A DNA stretch of 64,000 nt from assembly GCF_003386235.1 (NCBI RefSeq), contig NZ_QRDZ01000022.1, forward strand, positions 106,658 to 170,657, given 5' to 3'. The notes under the pieces are model-generated. The model had not been told where the DNA came from. It saw only the letters and a program-made list of their open reading frames with translations, and searched no databases. This stretch comes from Cohnella phaseoli (lineage in GTDB: Bacteria; Bacillota; Bacilli; Paenibacillales; Paenibacillaceae). Positions 6,640 to 15,715 of the stretch are shown here, piece after piece (position 1 is the first letter of the stretch; the number at the start of each line of letters is the position of its first letter). The position numbers and the translations under genes were made by a program.

Positions 6640-8502
6640 GTGCTTGAGAAACTCCGACAATATCCCATCATCGATCAATTGGAAACGACGGACATGGAAG
6701 CTCTGTTTCCCTATTTGACGGAAACCGAGTATTCGGATGGAACGATTATTTTGCACATGGGACAGACAAGCGCTCGCTTTCATATTCTCCTGTCCGGAGT
6801 CGTCTTTGTGTACATCGAAAACGAGGTTCCGGTAACCTTGGCCGAGTTAAGCAGAGGGCATTTCTTCGGCGAAATGTCTTGTCTAACCGGGGAAACCGTA
6901 AGCGCTTCGATAAGAGCCCAAGGGCAGGTCAGAACGTTATCCATGCAGCGCGACGGCTTGATGATGCTCATGGACAAAAGCGCCGCTTTTCGCCAACAAG
7001 TGATGGAAAGCATGATCGTCCGGATTCGCAGATCGAATGATCGGGTCATGGAGGAGCATGCCCGAAGCTTCGTCGTACTCCGCGAAATGGAACAGCAGAG
7101 GCAGAACGGATACGGGCCGTTGATCGGGAGCAGCCCTTATATGCGCAATCTGAGGCAGGAGCTGGAACGGCTGTCCGTTCAAGAGCGCCCTGTATGCCTG
7201 GTCGGAGAGAAGGGCGTAGGGAAGCTTCATATCGCCTATCGGCTGCATGACGGGTCTCATCGTCGGAATTATCCGTTGCTGGCGATAAGCGGGATCGATT
7301 TCAATTGGGACGAATGGAATCGAAAAGCCCATGCCGCCAAAGGCGGAAGTCTCATCCTGAAGCATGCTGAGGCATTGCCTGAGAATGTTCTTCACCGACT
7401 GCTCCAGGCGTCGGAAGAATGCCGGATCATCATGACGGCCTTGCGACCCCTTGATGCGGAAATTCAACAAATTCACGTAGAACCGTTGCGGGAGAGAACC
7501 GACGATATCCCGGAGCTTGTTAATTATTTCTTATCGAAAGCCGGCGCAGCCAACCCTTGCGATGCGATCACAGAGAGCGCCATGCGGATGATTCAGATGT
7601 TCCCGTTCCTTAAAGGCAATGTCGAAGAACTCAAAAAGCTGCTCGAAGAAGCCCTTCTGTTAAGCAGAGGAAGCACGATACGCAACTCCCATCTGCGGTT
7701 CAGCGGGCCGCGCAAGCCGGGAACGAGGCCGACCGTCGGTCTGGCTCTTGGTAGCGGCTCCGTCCGCGGTGCAGCTCACGTAGGCATCTTAAAGGTGCTG
7801 GAGGAGGAGCAAATACCGGTCGATTTGATTGCGGGAACGAGCGTAGGCGCATTTATCGGCGCTCTCTATGCCGGCGGCCAGCCGATCTCCGCATTCGAAA
7901 GAGTATTGCCGACGGTGCGCTGGAGACAGCTCGTTCAATTCATGCTGCATCCGAAAGCATTCGCCAGCAACCATCGAATGATCCGGTTCGTGGAGAAATA
8001 CATCGGGCCGGTCGATTTCGAGGATCTGCGGATTCCGTTTGCCGCTGTCGCCGCCAACGCGCTAACCGGAGAGACCCACATTCTGAACAAAGGAAGAGTC
8101 TCTCATGCGATATGCGCCTCCACGGCGATTCCCGGAATTATTAAGCCCGTCACCTTGGGCAATCGCTTACTGATTGACGGAGGAGTGGTCCATGCTGTAC
8201 CGGTCGCTCTTGCGAGAAGCATGGGGGCGGATGTCGTGATCGCGGTCGATGTCAGCTTGTCTTCGTCGACGAAAAAAGCGCCTAAACATTTTATTGCCTC
8301 CATTCTCAATACGATCGAAATCATGAGCGAGAAAATCAGGCAAGAGGAGCTGCAGTTAGCCGACGTTGTGCTGCATCCCGATCTAGGAGTAAACGCGTTA
8401 TCGTTTAAAGCTTCCCCTTCCTTAATCCAGCTGGGCGAAAAAGCAACACGCGAAGCGGTGGCTACGATTAAAAAGAAAATCGGATCGGTAAACGCTGACT
8501 AG
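6640..8502 (+). CDS. three-domain protein: cNMP-binding-like, sigma-54-activator-like AAA, patatin phospholipase
   Basis: About 620 residues from GTG 6640; the frame is open to GTG 6619, but AAAGGAG lies inside that extension. Residues about 10-125 look like a cyclic-nucleotide-binding effector domain (HMGQTSARFHILLSGVVFVYI, LSRGHFFGEMSCLTGE). Residues about 160-350 resemble the AAA domain of NtrC-type activators (PLIGSSPYMRNL, a Walker-A-like GEKGVGKLHIA, PLRERTDDIPELVNYFL), but no GAFTGA loop is seen and Walker B is poor. Residues about 365-620 are a patatin/RssA-like serine lipase: oxyanion loop GSGSVRGAAHVG, nucleophile elbow GTSVGA, and DGG in LIDGGVV. The lipase should be active on acyl esters; signal control by the front domains is inferred. 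No signal peptide is seen. It is probably monocistronic. Confidence 0.85.
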   Translation: MLEKLRQYPIIDQLETTDMEALFPYLTETEYSDGTIILHMGQTSARFHILLSGVVFVYIENEVPVTLAELSRGHFFGEMSCLTGETVSASIRAQGQVRTLSMQRDGLMMLMDKSAAFRQQVMESMIVRIRRSNDRVMEEHARSFVVLREMEQQRQNGYGPLIGSSPYMRNLRQELERLSVQERPVCLVGEKGVGKLHIAYRLHDGSHRRNYPLLAISGIDFNWDEWNRKAHAAKGGSLILKHAEALPENVLHRLLQASEECRIIMTALRPLDAEIQQIHVEPLRERTDDIPELVNYFLSKAGAANPCDAITESAMRMIQMFPFLKGNVEELKKLLEEALLLSRGSTIRNSHLRFSGPRKPGTRPTVGLALGSGSVRGAAHVGILKVLEEEQIPVDLIAGTSVGAFIGALYAGGQPISAFERVLPTVRWRQLVQFMLHPKAFASNHRMIRFVEKYIGPVDFEDLRIPFAAVAANALTGETHILNKGRVSHAICASTAIPGIIKPVTLGNRLLIDGGVVHAVPVALARSMGADVVIAVDVSLSSSTKKAPKHFIASILNTIEIMSEKIRQEELQLADVVLHPDLGVNALSFKASPSLIQLGEKATREAVATIKKKIGSVNAD

Positions 8503-8638
8503 TCCGATAATTGCCGGGTGGCAGGAAGATAAACGAAGGTCGAAATCAACCGGATAAAGGGCTTCGAGGGTAGTTGTCCGTTTCCGTCTTTCACAGGGTG
8601 GAATACCTTTATACCAAACCTGTAAAGGCGGTGTAGAT

Positions 8639-9358
8639 TTGGCGAAAAATCAACGGAAAGGCTCCGCTCCGCTTCGTCCCGCTTCCTCTGCCGCACGACC
8701 TTCCCGCAGCATTGCTCCCGGATGGATATCAAGCAATTGGTCGGGATATGCGATCAGTGGGAAGAAAAACGCATATCGTCAGATTTCGGCCTACTGGGTC
8801 GTTCCTCAAGTAAAGCCGAGCAAACAGGATCGGTTTTCTTCAGCCTGGATCGGGATCGACGGCTTCGAGAATCCGTTCCTGATTCAGACGGGCACCGAGC
8901 ACGACACGATCAACGGGAAGACCGTATACTACCCCTGGTGGGAAATCCTGCCCGCTCCCGAAACCCGCATCAATCGCCCGGTCTCGCCGGGAGACCTGAT
9001 CTTCGCACAAATCCGCAAACTTCCGAACCGCAAATGGCTGATTCTGCTGCGCAACAAGACGAAGGGCTGGACGTTCAAAACGATTCAAACGTACGCCGGA
9101 CCGGCTGCGACGGCGGAGTGGGTGATGGAGGCTCCTTCTATCGGCAGTGAAATCACGACATTGGCCAACTACGGCAAAATCAGATTCTACAGCGGCAAAA
9201 TAAATCGCCGCAGCGCGAACCTGAAGCCGAGCAATCGAGGGATCATGGTTCAGCAAGGCCGAATCGTCTCGACCCCCTCCCTTCCGAACAAAACAAAAAA
9301 CGGTTTCTACGTCGCTTACGGCTCCAGGCTTCCCAAGCCTCCCCGATGCAAGCGTTGA
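8639..9358 (+). CDS. G1 family (glutamic) endopeptidase-like protein
   Basis: 239 residues starting at TTG with AAAGGCGGTG upstream. The G1/eqolisin signature is visible: SSNWSGYAISG, GTEHDTINGKTVYYPWWEIL and PVSPGD. The presumed catalytic pair is Gln83 (FLIQTG) and Glu164 (AEWVMEAP), matching the Gln/Glu dyad of scytalidoglutamic peptidase. The family consists of acid-acting endopeptidases, secreted in fungi. Here the basic N-terminus (AKNQRKGSAPLRP) has no clear hydrophobic signal sequence, so export is uncertain. It ends at a shared terminator with the convergent response regulator. Confidence 0.85.
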   Translation: MAKNQRKGSAPLRPASSAARPSRSIAPGWISSNWSGYAISGKKNAYRQISAYWVVPQVKPSKQDRFSSAWIGIDGFENPFLIQTGTEHDTINGKTVYYPWWEILPAPETRINRPVSPGDLIFAQIRKLPNRKWLILLRNKTKGWTFKTIQTYAGPAATAEWVMEAPSIGSEITTLANYGKIRFYSGKINRRSANLKPSNRGIMVQQGRIVSTPSLPNKTKNGFYVAYGSRLPKPPRCKR

Positions 9359-9410
9359 CCGTCTTCAAGCGCCTTAGCGAAGCCGAACACACCGTGTTGC
9401 AATAAGCCCA

Positions 9411-9444
9411 AAAAAGCATCTGCCGTTCGGGCGGATGCTTTTTA
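9411..9444. terminator. bidirectional terminator between G1 peptidase and YesN-type regulator
   Basis: AAAAAGCATC (9411-9420) pairs with GATGCTTTTT across a GC-rich apex. T-runs are present on both strands, so it can end both convergent transcripts. Confidence 0.85.
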
Positions 9445-9463
9445 ATAAGAATAATTGGGGCGT

Positions 9464-10240
9464 TTAATGCTTGCTGGCCCGGTAATCACCCGGAGTCACC
9501 CCGCAATGCTTTTTGAAAATACTGAAAAAATGGCGCACATTCTCATATCCGACCTTCTCCGAGATTTGCTGCAAGGGCATCTCCTGATGCTTGTTTATAA
9601 GCTGCTTGGCTTTCTGGATCCGATACAGGTGCAAATAATGAATGAAGGTGATTCCCGTCTCCTTGCGAAACAAAGAGCTGATATAGTTAGGATGCAAATA
9701 TACGTGCTCTGCGACCTGATCCAGGGACAGATCTAACGCATAGTTCTCATGGATATAATGAATGATTTTCTCTACGTTTCTGGACATCTGATTGCCGTTC
9801 TCCATTCGGGCGAAGACCGGATCTTCATCCCCGGTGCCCGCCCAAGAAGCTTGACGGGCCGATGCTTCGCTTACTAGCTCGATCGAGACGTTGGACAGAA
9901 CATCGTATAGCTCGATTTTGTTGATCGGCTTCAGCAAGTAATCGATCACCTGGCAGCGAATCGCTTTCCGCAAATACTCGGTATGGTCGAAGCCGGTCAG
10001 AAGGATGAATCGCTTGCACAGATCCCGGCTTTTCGCTTCCCGGATCAGTTCAAGGCCGTTCATCTCCGGCATCTGAATATCGGTTATGACCAGGTCCGGC
10101 TTGAAATCCCGCATTTTATCCAGAGCCTCGATGCCATCGTAAGCGCATACGATGGCCGAACAAGGAGTGCTGCCTTTTTCAATAATATTGATAAGTCCCT
10201 TATGAATAAACGGCTCGTCATCCACGATCATCAAGTTCAT
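9464..10240 (-). CDS. YesN-like response regulator with AraC-type DNA-binding domain
   Basis: 258 residues. The receiver domain is N-terminal (LMIVDDEPFI; phospho-acceptor Asp54 in VITDIQMPEMNG; Lys in DYLLKPINK). The C-terminal hundred residues are an AraC helix-turn-helix pair (LSLDQVAEHVYLHPNYISSL and QQISEKVGYENVRHFFSIFK). It is shorter than many YesN proteins, with little linker. It overlaps the histidine kinase gene by one base and is the last gene of the minus-strand sugar operon. Expected role: phosphorylation-dependent activator of this locus. Confidence 0.93.
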   Translation of the reverse strand: MNLMIVDDEPFIHKGLINIIEKGSTPCSAIVCAYDGIEALDKMRDFKPDLVITDIQMPEMNGLELIREAKSRDLCKRFILLTGFDHTEYLRKAIRCQVIDYLLKPINKIELYDVLSNVSIELVSEASARQASWAGTGDEDPVFARMENGNQMSRNVEKIIHYIHENYALDLSLDQVAEHVYLHPNYISSLFRKETGITFIHYLHLYRIQKAKQLINKHQEMPLQQISEKVGYENVRHFFSIFKKHCGVTPGDYRASKH

Positions 10241-12003
10241 TATCGTTTCACTCCCAATCTCAGGATATAAGTCGTTCCCTGACCGACGGCACTCTCGATG
10301 GTCAAGCCCGAGCCTTCCCCGTAAAACGCCATTATCCTTTCGCTTACGTTGTAGAGTCCGAGCCCGGAATCTTCCGTCTGCAGCACGCTCCGATCGGCCT
10401 TGTTGTCCAACACATCGCGGATCACCTTCAGCCTCTCCTCGGGGATCCCCGCTCCATTGTCCGATATTTCAATGAGAATCGTATCGTCTTCCCGATCAAC
10501 GATTACTACAATCTCGCCCTTGCCTCTCCTCTTGGCAATGCCGTGGTTGATGCAATTCTCCAGCAGCGGCTGCAAAATGAACCGCGGACAGCGCATGTCG
10601 TCAATCTCCGTTCGCACCTGAATATCGTATTGAAGCAGCTCCATCAAGCGCGGCTTATGAACGTCCAAATAATGGGTTACGTTGGCCAGTTCCTTCTTCA
10701 GTGTCGATTCGTTCTCCTGTGACGACAGACTGTAACGAAGGAGCTTGCCCAGGGAATAGATGGCGTCGACGACTTCGTTATCGTCGTTGATCTCGGCGAG
10801 CATGCGGATCGATTCCAGCGTATTATAGAGAAAATGAGGCTTTACCTGAGCCTGCAATACCAGATAGTCGGCCTCTTTTTTCATCAACTCGGCTTTGTGA
10901 ACGGTGTTAAGCAACTCATCGATTCTAAGAATCAAAGAGTTATAGGAAAGAATCAGGAAACCGATCTCATCGCCGTTGCCCTTATCCTCGAAAGGCGTCA
11001 GATTGTTCTCGTTCACCCTTCGCATATGTTTGGTCAGGTTCAAGATCCGCTTTGTCAACACGGACGCGATCGCGTAATAGACGGCGGAGAGCAGAAGCAG
11101 CAACCCGCCCATAATCCAAGCCAGATTTTTCGTCTGCTTGGACAAATCCGAGAACAGCTCGTTAGTGGAGGACATGAAATAAAACTTCAGTTGCAGATCC
11201 GGGATGTCCAGAGAATTCACCAGTACTCCCCGCTCGCTCCAGGTCGTCTGCTTCGGGGCCGCACGGTTTAGGATTTTATCCAAGATCGCATGATACGCAT
11301 CGGGCTTGAGTTGCTCCCCCCGATTCTCGTATACGCTTTCATCTCCCTTTAAAACCACTATTCCCGTATTATCGCCGCTCACGACAGCCTCCACAAAATC
11401 GCCGATAATTCGGTCGTTAACCCTAATTTCAAGAATGCCCAGACGAGTCGTGTAGTTGTCGGTGTACAGATTCTGATAGAAGAGCAATTCCGGAAGACCG
11501 GACGATAGCGACGGTTGCGTGATCCACCGCTTCTGATTGATCTTCAGCTCCTGGGATACGTCCCTGGCCTCTTGCGATTCTTCATCGAGAAGATCGCTGA
11601 TCTCTTTGCCCACCGGCATGACCGCCTGCTTCGTCTTGTACAACCGGACGGATTCAATCGAAGGATTCGAGTTGTTGGCGAACGTGAAGATCGGCCGTAT
11701 ATCCTTCAGGAAATAATAGACGTAGTCTCCGGGCGTCTGATAAAGCCCTTTCAAATATTCTAGCATCTGAGAATTGTGCTGGAACAGGGAATGGATGGAT
11801 TCCACCTGAGTCAGACTGACCTTTAAGCTGTTTGAGGCCTGTATAATCAATTGCTGCTTAGCCTGAGAAAAGTCGTTTACGACATTTGAATTGAATTGAT
11901 GGTACAGATACGCTCCCGATAGGACAACAGGCAGAAGCACTAGCAAAATGTAGCCGAAAATCATTTTGTGAACGATTCGTACGCTCTTTAGAAATCGAAT
12001 CAA
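10240..12003 (-). CDS. YesM-like sensor histidine kinase
   Basis: 587 residues. Membrane segments at about 14-34 and 287-309 enclose an extracellular sensor region of about 250 residues; a HAMP linker follows (LTKRILNLTKHMRRVNENNL). The phospho-acceptor is the His in KPHFLYNTLESIRM, near residue 388, typical of the LytS/YesM class. ATP-binding boxes are seen as LLENCINHGIAKR, ISDNGAGIPEE and GLGLYNVSERI. Together with the downstream regulator it forms a YesMN-type system that usually senses an extracellular saccharide or a binding protein. It follows the solute-binding protein gene after a hairpin. Confidence 0.94.
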   Translation of the reverse strand: MIRFLKSVRIVHKMIFGYILLVLLPVVLSGAYLYHQFNSNVVNDFSQAKQQLIIQASNSLKVSLTQVESIHSLFQHNSQMLEYLKGLYQTPGDYVYYFLKDIRPIFTFANNSNPSIESVRLYKTKQAVMPVGKEISDLLDEESQEARDVSQELKINQKRWITQPSLSSGLPELLFYQNLYTDNYTTRLGILEIRVNDRIIGDFVEAVVSGDNTGIVVLKGDESVYENRGEQLKPDAYHAILDKILNRAAPKQTTWSERGVLVNSLDIPDLQLKFYFMSSTNELFSDLSKQTKNLAWIMGGLLLLLSAVYYAIASVLTKRILNLTKHMRRVNENNLTPFEDKGNGDEIGFLILSYNSLILRIDELLNTVHKAELMKKEADYLVLQAQVKPHFLYNTLESIRMLAEINDDNEVVDAIYSLGKLLRYSLSSQENESTLKKELANVTHYLDVHKPRLMELLQYDIQVRTEIDDMRCPRFILQPLLENCINHGIAKRRGKGEIVVIVDREDDTILIEISDNGAGIPEERLKVIRDVLDNKADRSVLQTEDSGLGLYNVSERIMAFYGEGSGLTIESAVGQGTTYILRLGVKR

Positions 12004-12040
12004 GACGATCCCATCGCTTCCCGGTGTAAAATGACAAGTC

Positions 12041-12066
12041 GGGTAAGGCTCCGAAGAACCTTACCC
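12041..12066 (-). terminator. hairpin after solute-binding protein gene, possible partial terminator
   Basis: GGGTAAGG and CCTTACCC form an 8-bp stem with a 10-base loop between the binding-protein gene and the kinase gene. The downstream T content on the minus strand is weak, so it more likely reduces read-through or protects the upstream mRNA, keeping binding protein in excess over the kinase. Confidence 0.5.
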
Positions 12067-12089
12067 TGCGTCCAAGATCATCGATTATG

Positions 12090-13688
12090 TTACTTCATTA
12101 ATGATTTGGCTTCATTATACTCCTTCGTCGCCCATTCTTCCAACCGGTCGATCCCGATGTCTTTCGTCTTGTCGAGCATCGCTTTTAACGCGACTTTGGC
12201 ATCCTCCTCGGACTTGGCCAAATAAATTTTCATCTCTTCGTTTTTGATCATGTTGTCGATATTGGCCTGAATGACCTGCTCGTCCGAGTCGGCTGCGGGC
12301 ACCACTTTGCCGAATATCGAATCGACGATCGTCACTTTCTTCAGCTCCTGCATCACCGCAGTCGAAGCGGAATCCGGCACGTAACGCTGCAGACTGGAGG
12401 TCTCGCCCTTGTCGGCCAGAATGCCCCACCATACGACGCCCATCTGTACCTGTTTGTCTTGGTCCTTGGAGTCGAAGTTGAACACCGGGTAGCCTTCTGC
12501 ATGCATTGTCCAATCCTCTCCCTCGATCCCCCAAGAAGCCAGGCGCTGTCCTTCAATGCTGTACATATATTGGATGAACTTGCTTGCCGCTTCCTTGTTT
12601 TTGGCCGTTTTCGGCACGTACATGCCCGACCACCCGATTCCGTTCGAATAGACCTTAGCGTTGGAGCCCAGATTTTTAATGATCTGCGTCATCCGAAATT
12701 GCTTTCCGTCCGACTCCAGACGGGGATTAAGCGTTTCGGAGTCTCCCGACGCGTTGATCAGGGAGAACGCCTTGCCGTTCAGAATTTGGTTTTCCGCTTC
12801 TGTCCGCTCTTGCCACGTGAAGTTCTCGGCTACGATATAACCGTCGCGATATAGCTTGTTCACATACAGGTAAAACGCTTCCTGATCCGGGTGATTAATA
12901 TAGTACTTCGCTTGGTCGTCGCCGGAATTATAGAAGCCGAACCGGGGTACGCCGTGCTGAATGCGCAAGTAGCTTCCCGCTTCCCCCGGGGTAATGACCG
13001 CCGGGATGAGATCCGGATATTTCTCCTTCACTTGTCCAAGAATGTTCAAATAGTCGTCCAAAGTCTCCAGCTTCGGATTGCCGAGCGCATCCATAATGTC
13101 TGCGCGTACCGACAGTCCTTGGCCCGGATTCAAGCATTTATCGCACTCCGCCAATTCGTCGGCCGTCATGAAACCGTTGCGGATCGTATAAAGGCTGCCA
13201 TCCTTCGTCGCGTTAACGGCTCGGGCGATCGGAGAAATCTCGAAATCCTTCAGCTGGTACTCCTCGATCAGTTCGTCCCATGTGTAAGAAATATCCGGGT
13301 TGGACATCGACTGGTGGTTGTTGTACGTGTAAACGATATCGGGCATTTGCGCTCCGGACGCGATCATGAGCGGGAGCTGCTGCGCGTCGGCCGCGATCTG
13401 TACATTGACCTTGATGCCGGTTCTCTTCGAGATTTCATCGGGGATTTTACCCTTCCATTCGGTCATCGGCCACCAGGGGTGATCGACGAACAAAGTTATT
13501 TCTCCAAGATCCTTGACCGTCTCTGCTCCGCCGTCCTCCGTTTGTGTTGCTCCTGGAGCGGACGGACTAGCGCCGGACGAGGCCGGAGCGTTGTTGCCTC
13601 CCGAAGAACAGGCCGTAAGCAAGGACCCGATAAGCGCGAGCAGCCCCAGCGATTTCAAAGCTTTGCCGGTATTCTTTTTCATTTGCAT
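12090..13688 (-). CDS. extracellular solute-binding lipoprotein, LplA-like
   Basis: 532 residues. A lipoprotein signal is clear: basic start KKNTGKALK, a hydrophobic core and lipobox LLTAC, followed by a Ser/Gly/Pro-rich linker. The rest resembles large family-1 binding proteins that pair with LplB/LplC permeases (ITLFVDHPWWPMTEWKGK, EISKRTGIKVNVQIAADAQQ). It is anchored outside the membrane and captures an oligosaccharide; the ligand is not evident. GGGAGGG precedes ATG 13688, with a second ATG two codons later. It follows both permeases and precedes the two-component system. Confidence 0.93.
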   Translation of the reverse strand: MQMKKNTGKALKSLGLLALIGSLLTACSSGGNNAPASSGASPSAPGATQTEDGGAETVKDLGEITLFVDHPWWPMTEWKGKIPDEISKRTGIKVNVQIAADAQQLPLMIASGAQMPDIVYTYNNHQSMSNPDISYTWDELIEEYQLKDFEISPIARAVNATKDGSLYTIRNGFMTADELAECDKCLNPGQGLSVRADIMDALGNPKLETLDDYLNILGQVKEKYPDLIPAVITPGEAGSYLRIQHGVPRFGFYNSGDDQAKYYINHPDQEAFYLYVNKLYRDGYIVAENFTWQERTEAENQILNGKAFSLINASGDSETLNPRLESDGKQFRMTQIIKNLGSNAKVYSNGIGWSGMYVPKTAKNKEAASKFIQYMYSIEGQRLASWGIEGEDWTMHAEGYPVFNFDSKDQDKQVQMGVVWWGILADKGETSSLQRYVPDSASTAVMQELKKVTIVDSIFGKVVPAADSDEQVIQANIDNMIKNEEMKIYLAKSEEDAKVALKAMLDKTKDIGIDRLEEWATKEYNEAKSLMK

Positions 13689-13723
13689 GAACCCTCCCGT
13701 TGAATGATTGCATCTATCGAGAA

Positions 13724-14605
13724 TCAGCCTTTAACCGCGCCGATCATCGCACCTTTGACAAAATATTTTTGCAAGAACGGGTACACGATCATGATCGGTA
13801 CGACGGCCACGACCATCGACGTTACCTGCAGCGAATACGTGGTTACCTTGACGGCATTCGCCGCATATTCGATACTGACCGCATCCGTCGGAATGTTGCC
13901 TCTATTGATGACTTCGATCATCCGGTAGGTCAGCGTCCTCAGATTCTCGTTTTGCACGTAATAGGCTGAGTCGAGCCAGGCATTCCATTGTCCCACGCCC
14001 AGGAACAGCGCCATCGTAGCCATGAGAGGCTTGGATATGGGCAAGATAAGCGAGCGGAAAATTCTCATATCGTTCGCGCCGTCGATCGTCGCGGCCTCCC
14101 GCAATTCCGAGGGAATTTCCCGGAAGAACGATACGGCGATAAACAGGAAGAAAATATTAAGCATTGATGGAACGACGTATACCCAGAACGTATTCAGCAA
14201 GTGCATGTGCCTTAGGATAATATAAAACGGAATTAATCCCCCGGATACGTACATGCCGATAACGAACAGAGAAAAGTAGATTTTCTTGAATACCAAACCC
14301 TTATGCGCCAATCCGTAGGAGACAAGGCAAGTAAAAACGACGCCGATCAACGTTCCGACTCCCGTTCTCGCCACCGTGACGAAGAAGGCCAGCGTCCATT
14401 TCGCATCGCCCATAATCTTCTCGTAGTTGGCTAACGTAAAGTCCCGGGGCCAGAAGTAAATCCCTCCCAGCCCGGTATCCAGCCCGTTATTGAAGGAGAT
14501 GATAAATAAATAGTAGAAAGGGTAAGCGGTGACGATAAAGATGACGATCAGCAACGCATAAACGAACGTATCCACGGAATAGTCCTCGAGCGTTCTTTTT
14601 CTCAT
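13724..14605 (-). CDS. ABC sugar transporter permease, LplC/YtcP-like
   Basis: 293 residues with about six membrane segments. The EAA loop that contacts the ATPase is readable (REAATIDGANDMRIFRSLIL). The family is the CarB/LplC/MalG type of carbohydrate permease. It works as a heterodimer with the gene immediately upstream. No ATPase gene is present in this locus; such systems commonly share a housekeeping MsmX-type ATPase encoded elsewhere. Confidence 0.93.
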   Translation of the reverse strand: MRKRTLEDYSVDTFVYALLIVIFIVTAYPFYYLFIISFNNGLDTGLGGIYFWPRDFTLANYEKIMGDAKWTLAFFVTVARTGVGTLIGVVFTCLVSYGLAHKGLVFKKIYFSLFVIGMYVSGGLIPFYIILRHMHLLNTFWVYVVPSMLNIFFLFIAVSFFREIPSELREAATIDGANDMRIFRSLILPISKPLMATMALFLGVGQWNAWLDSAYYVQNENLRTLTYRMIEVINRGNIPTDAVSIEYAANAVKVTTYSLQVTSMVVAVVPIMIVYPFLQKYFVKGAMIGAVKG

Positions 14606-14628
14606 GGTGTCCCTCCTCTCTTACCCGT

Positions 14629-15624
14629 CTAGAACAAGCCCGATTTGGTTGTTTTCTTCGAAATCCAGTTGCTGCCGAAAATCAAGATGACGGAGATGAC
14701 GGCCTGCAGCAAATCGATAGCGGTAGCGAAGGAGTAGCGTCCCTGGGACAGCCCTACCTTAAACGCGTACGTTTGCAGGATTTCCGATTTGTCCGCGTTC
14801 ACGGCGTTTCCGAGCAGGAAGGCTTGTTCGAAGTTGGAGCCGACCAGCCCGCCGCCAAGCAGGCTTCCGAGGGCCAGAATCAGCACGACGATGGTCGTTC
14901 CCCTGATGCCGGGAAGCGTAATATGCCAAATCCGGCGCAGGCGCCCGGCCCCGTCGATATGCGCCGCCTCGTACAATGCGGGCGAGATGCCGCTGACGGC
15001 GGCCAAGAAGATGATCGTCCACCAGCCGGATTCTTTCCATACTGCGGTTCCGACAGCCATCCCCCAGAAGTTGCCCGGATCGGACAGGAAGGCGATCGGC
15101 TCCTTGATCAATCCCAATCCCATCAGTAAGATGTTGAAAATGCCGCTGTTCTCAGACAGGAATACCGAAGCGAGCCCGGCCACAACAACCCAGGAAATGA
15201 AGTGAGGAAGATAACTGGCCGTCTGCACCGCCCGCTTGAATAGGCCGTCCTTCACTTCGTTAAGCATGAGAGCCAGCAAGATCGGGATCGGAAAGGCGAA
15301 GATGAGTTTAAGAAAACTGATCCCTAGCGTATTGATGACGATCGTCTTGAAGTTATAACTGTTTACGAACTCTTTGAAATATTTCAGTCCCACCCATTCG
15401 CTGGTGAAAATCCCGGAAATGCCGGAAGCGATCTTATAGTTCTTAAACGCGATCAGAATACCGAACATCGGAAGGTAATGAAAAATAAACAGAGAGATCA
15501 GGCCAAGCCATACGAATAGTTGCATGTACTTCTGTTGTCTAAAGCGCTTCCATACAAGACGAATGGAATGATCCGATTTTGTCGTCGCGTATTCCTTTGC
15601 CAGTTGCTGCTTCAATCGATCCAC
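14629..15624 (-). CDS. ABC sugar transporter permease, LplB/YteP-like
   Basis: 331 residues. A cytoplasmic N-terminus of about 35 residues (KQQLAKEYATTKSDHSIRL) precedes about six membrane segments; the EAA loop reads YEAAHIDGAGRLRRIWHITL. It pairs with the downstream LplC-like permease, 23 bases away. In the Bacillus yte/yes rhamnogalacturonan region the same permease type imports unsaturated galacturonyl-rhamnose units, which fits the rhamnosidases here, but the substrate is inferred. Confidence 0.92.
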   Translation of the reverse strand: MDRLKQQLAKEYATTKSDHSIRLVWKRFRQQKYMQLFVWLGLISLFIFHYLPMFGILIAFKNYKIASGISGIFTSEWVGLKYFKEFVNSYNFKTIVINTLGISFLKLIFAFPIPILLALMLNEVKDGLFKRAVQTASYLPHFISWVVVAGLASVFLSENSGIFNILLMGLGLIKEPIAFLSDPGNFWGMAVGTAVWKESGWWTIIFLAAVSGISPALYEAAHIDGAGRLRRIWHITLPGIRGTTIVVLILALGSLLGGGLVGSNFEQAFLLGNAVNADKSEILQTYAFKVGLSQGRYSFATAIDLLQAVISVILIFGSNWISKKTTKSGLF

Positions 15625-15715
15625 TCCTTATCAGCGCGTATTGCAGCCTTAATTCGAGGTTACAATACGCGCCGGAACCGCTCAATTGTTCATTCTTCAA
15701 ATCTGATGTTCGATT

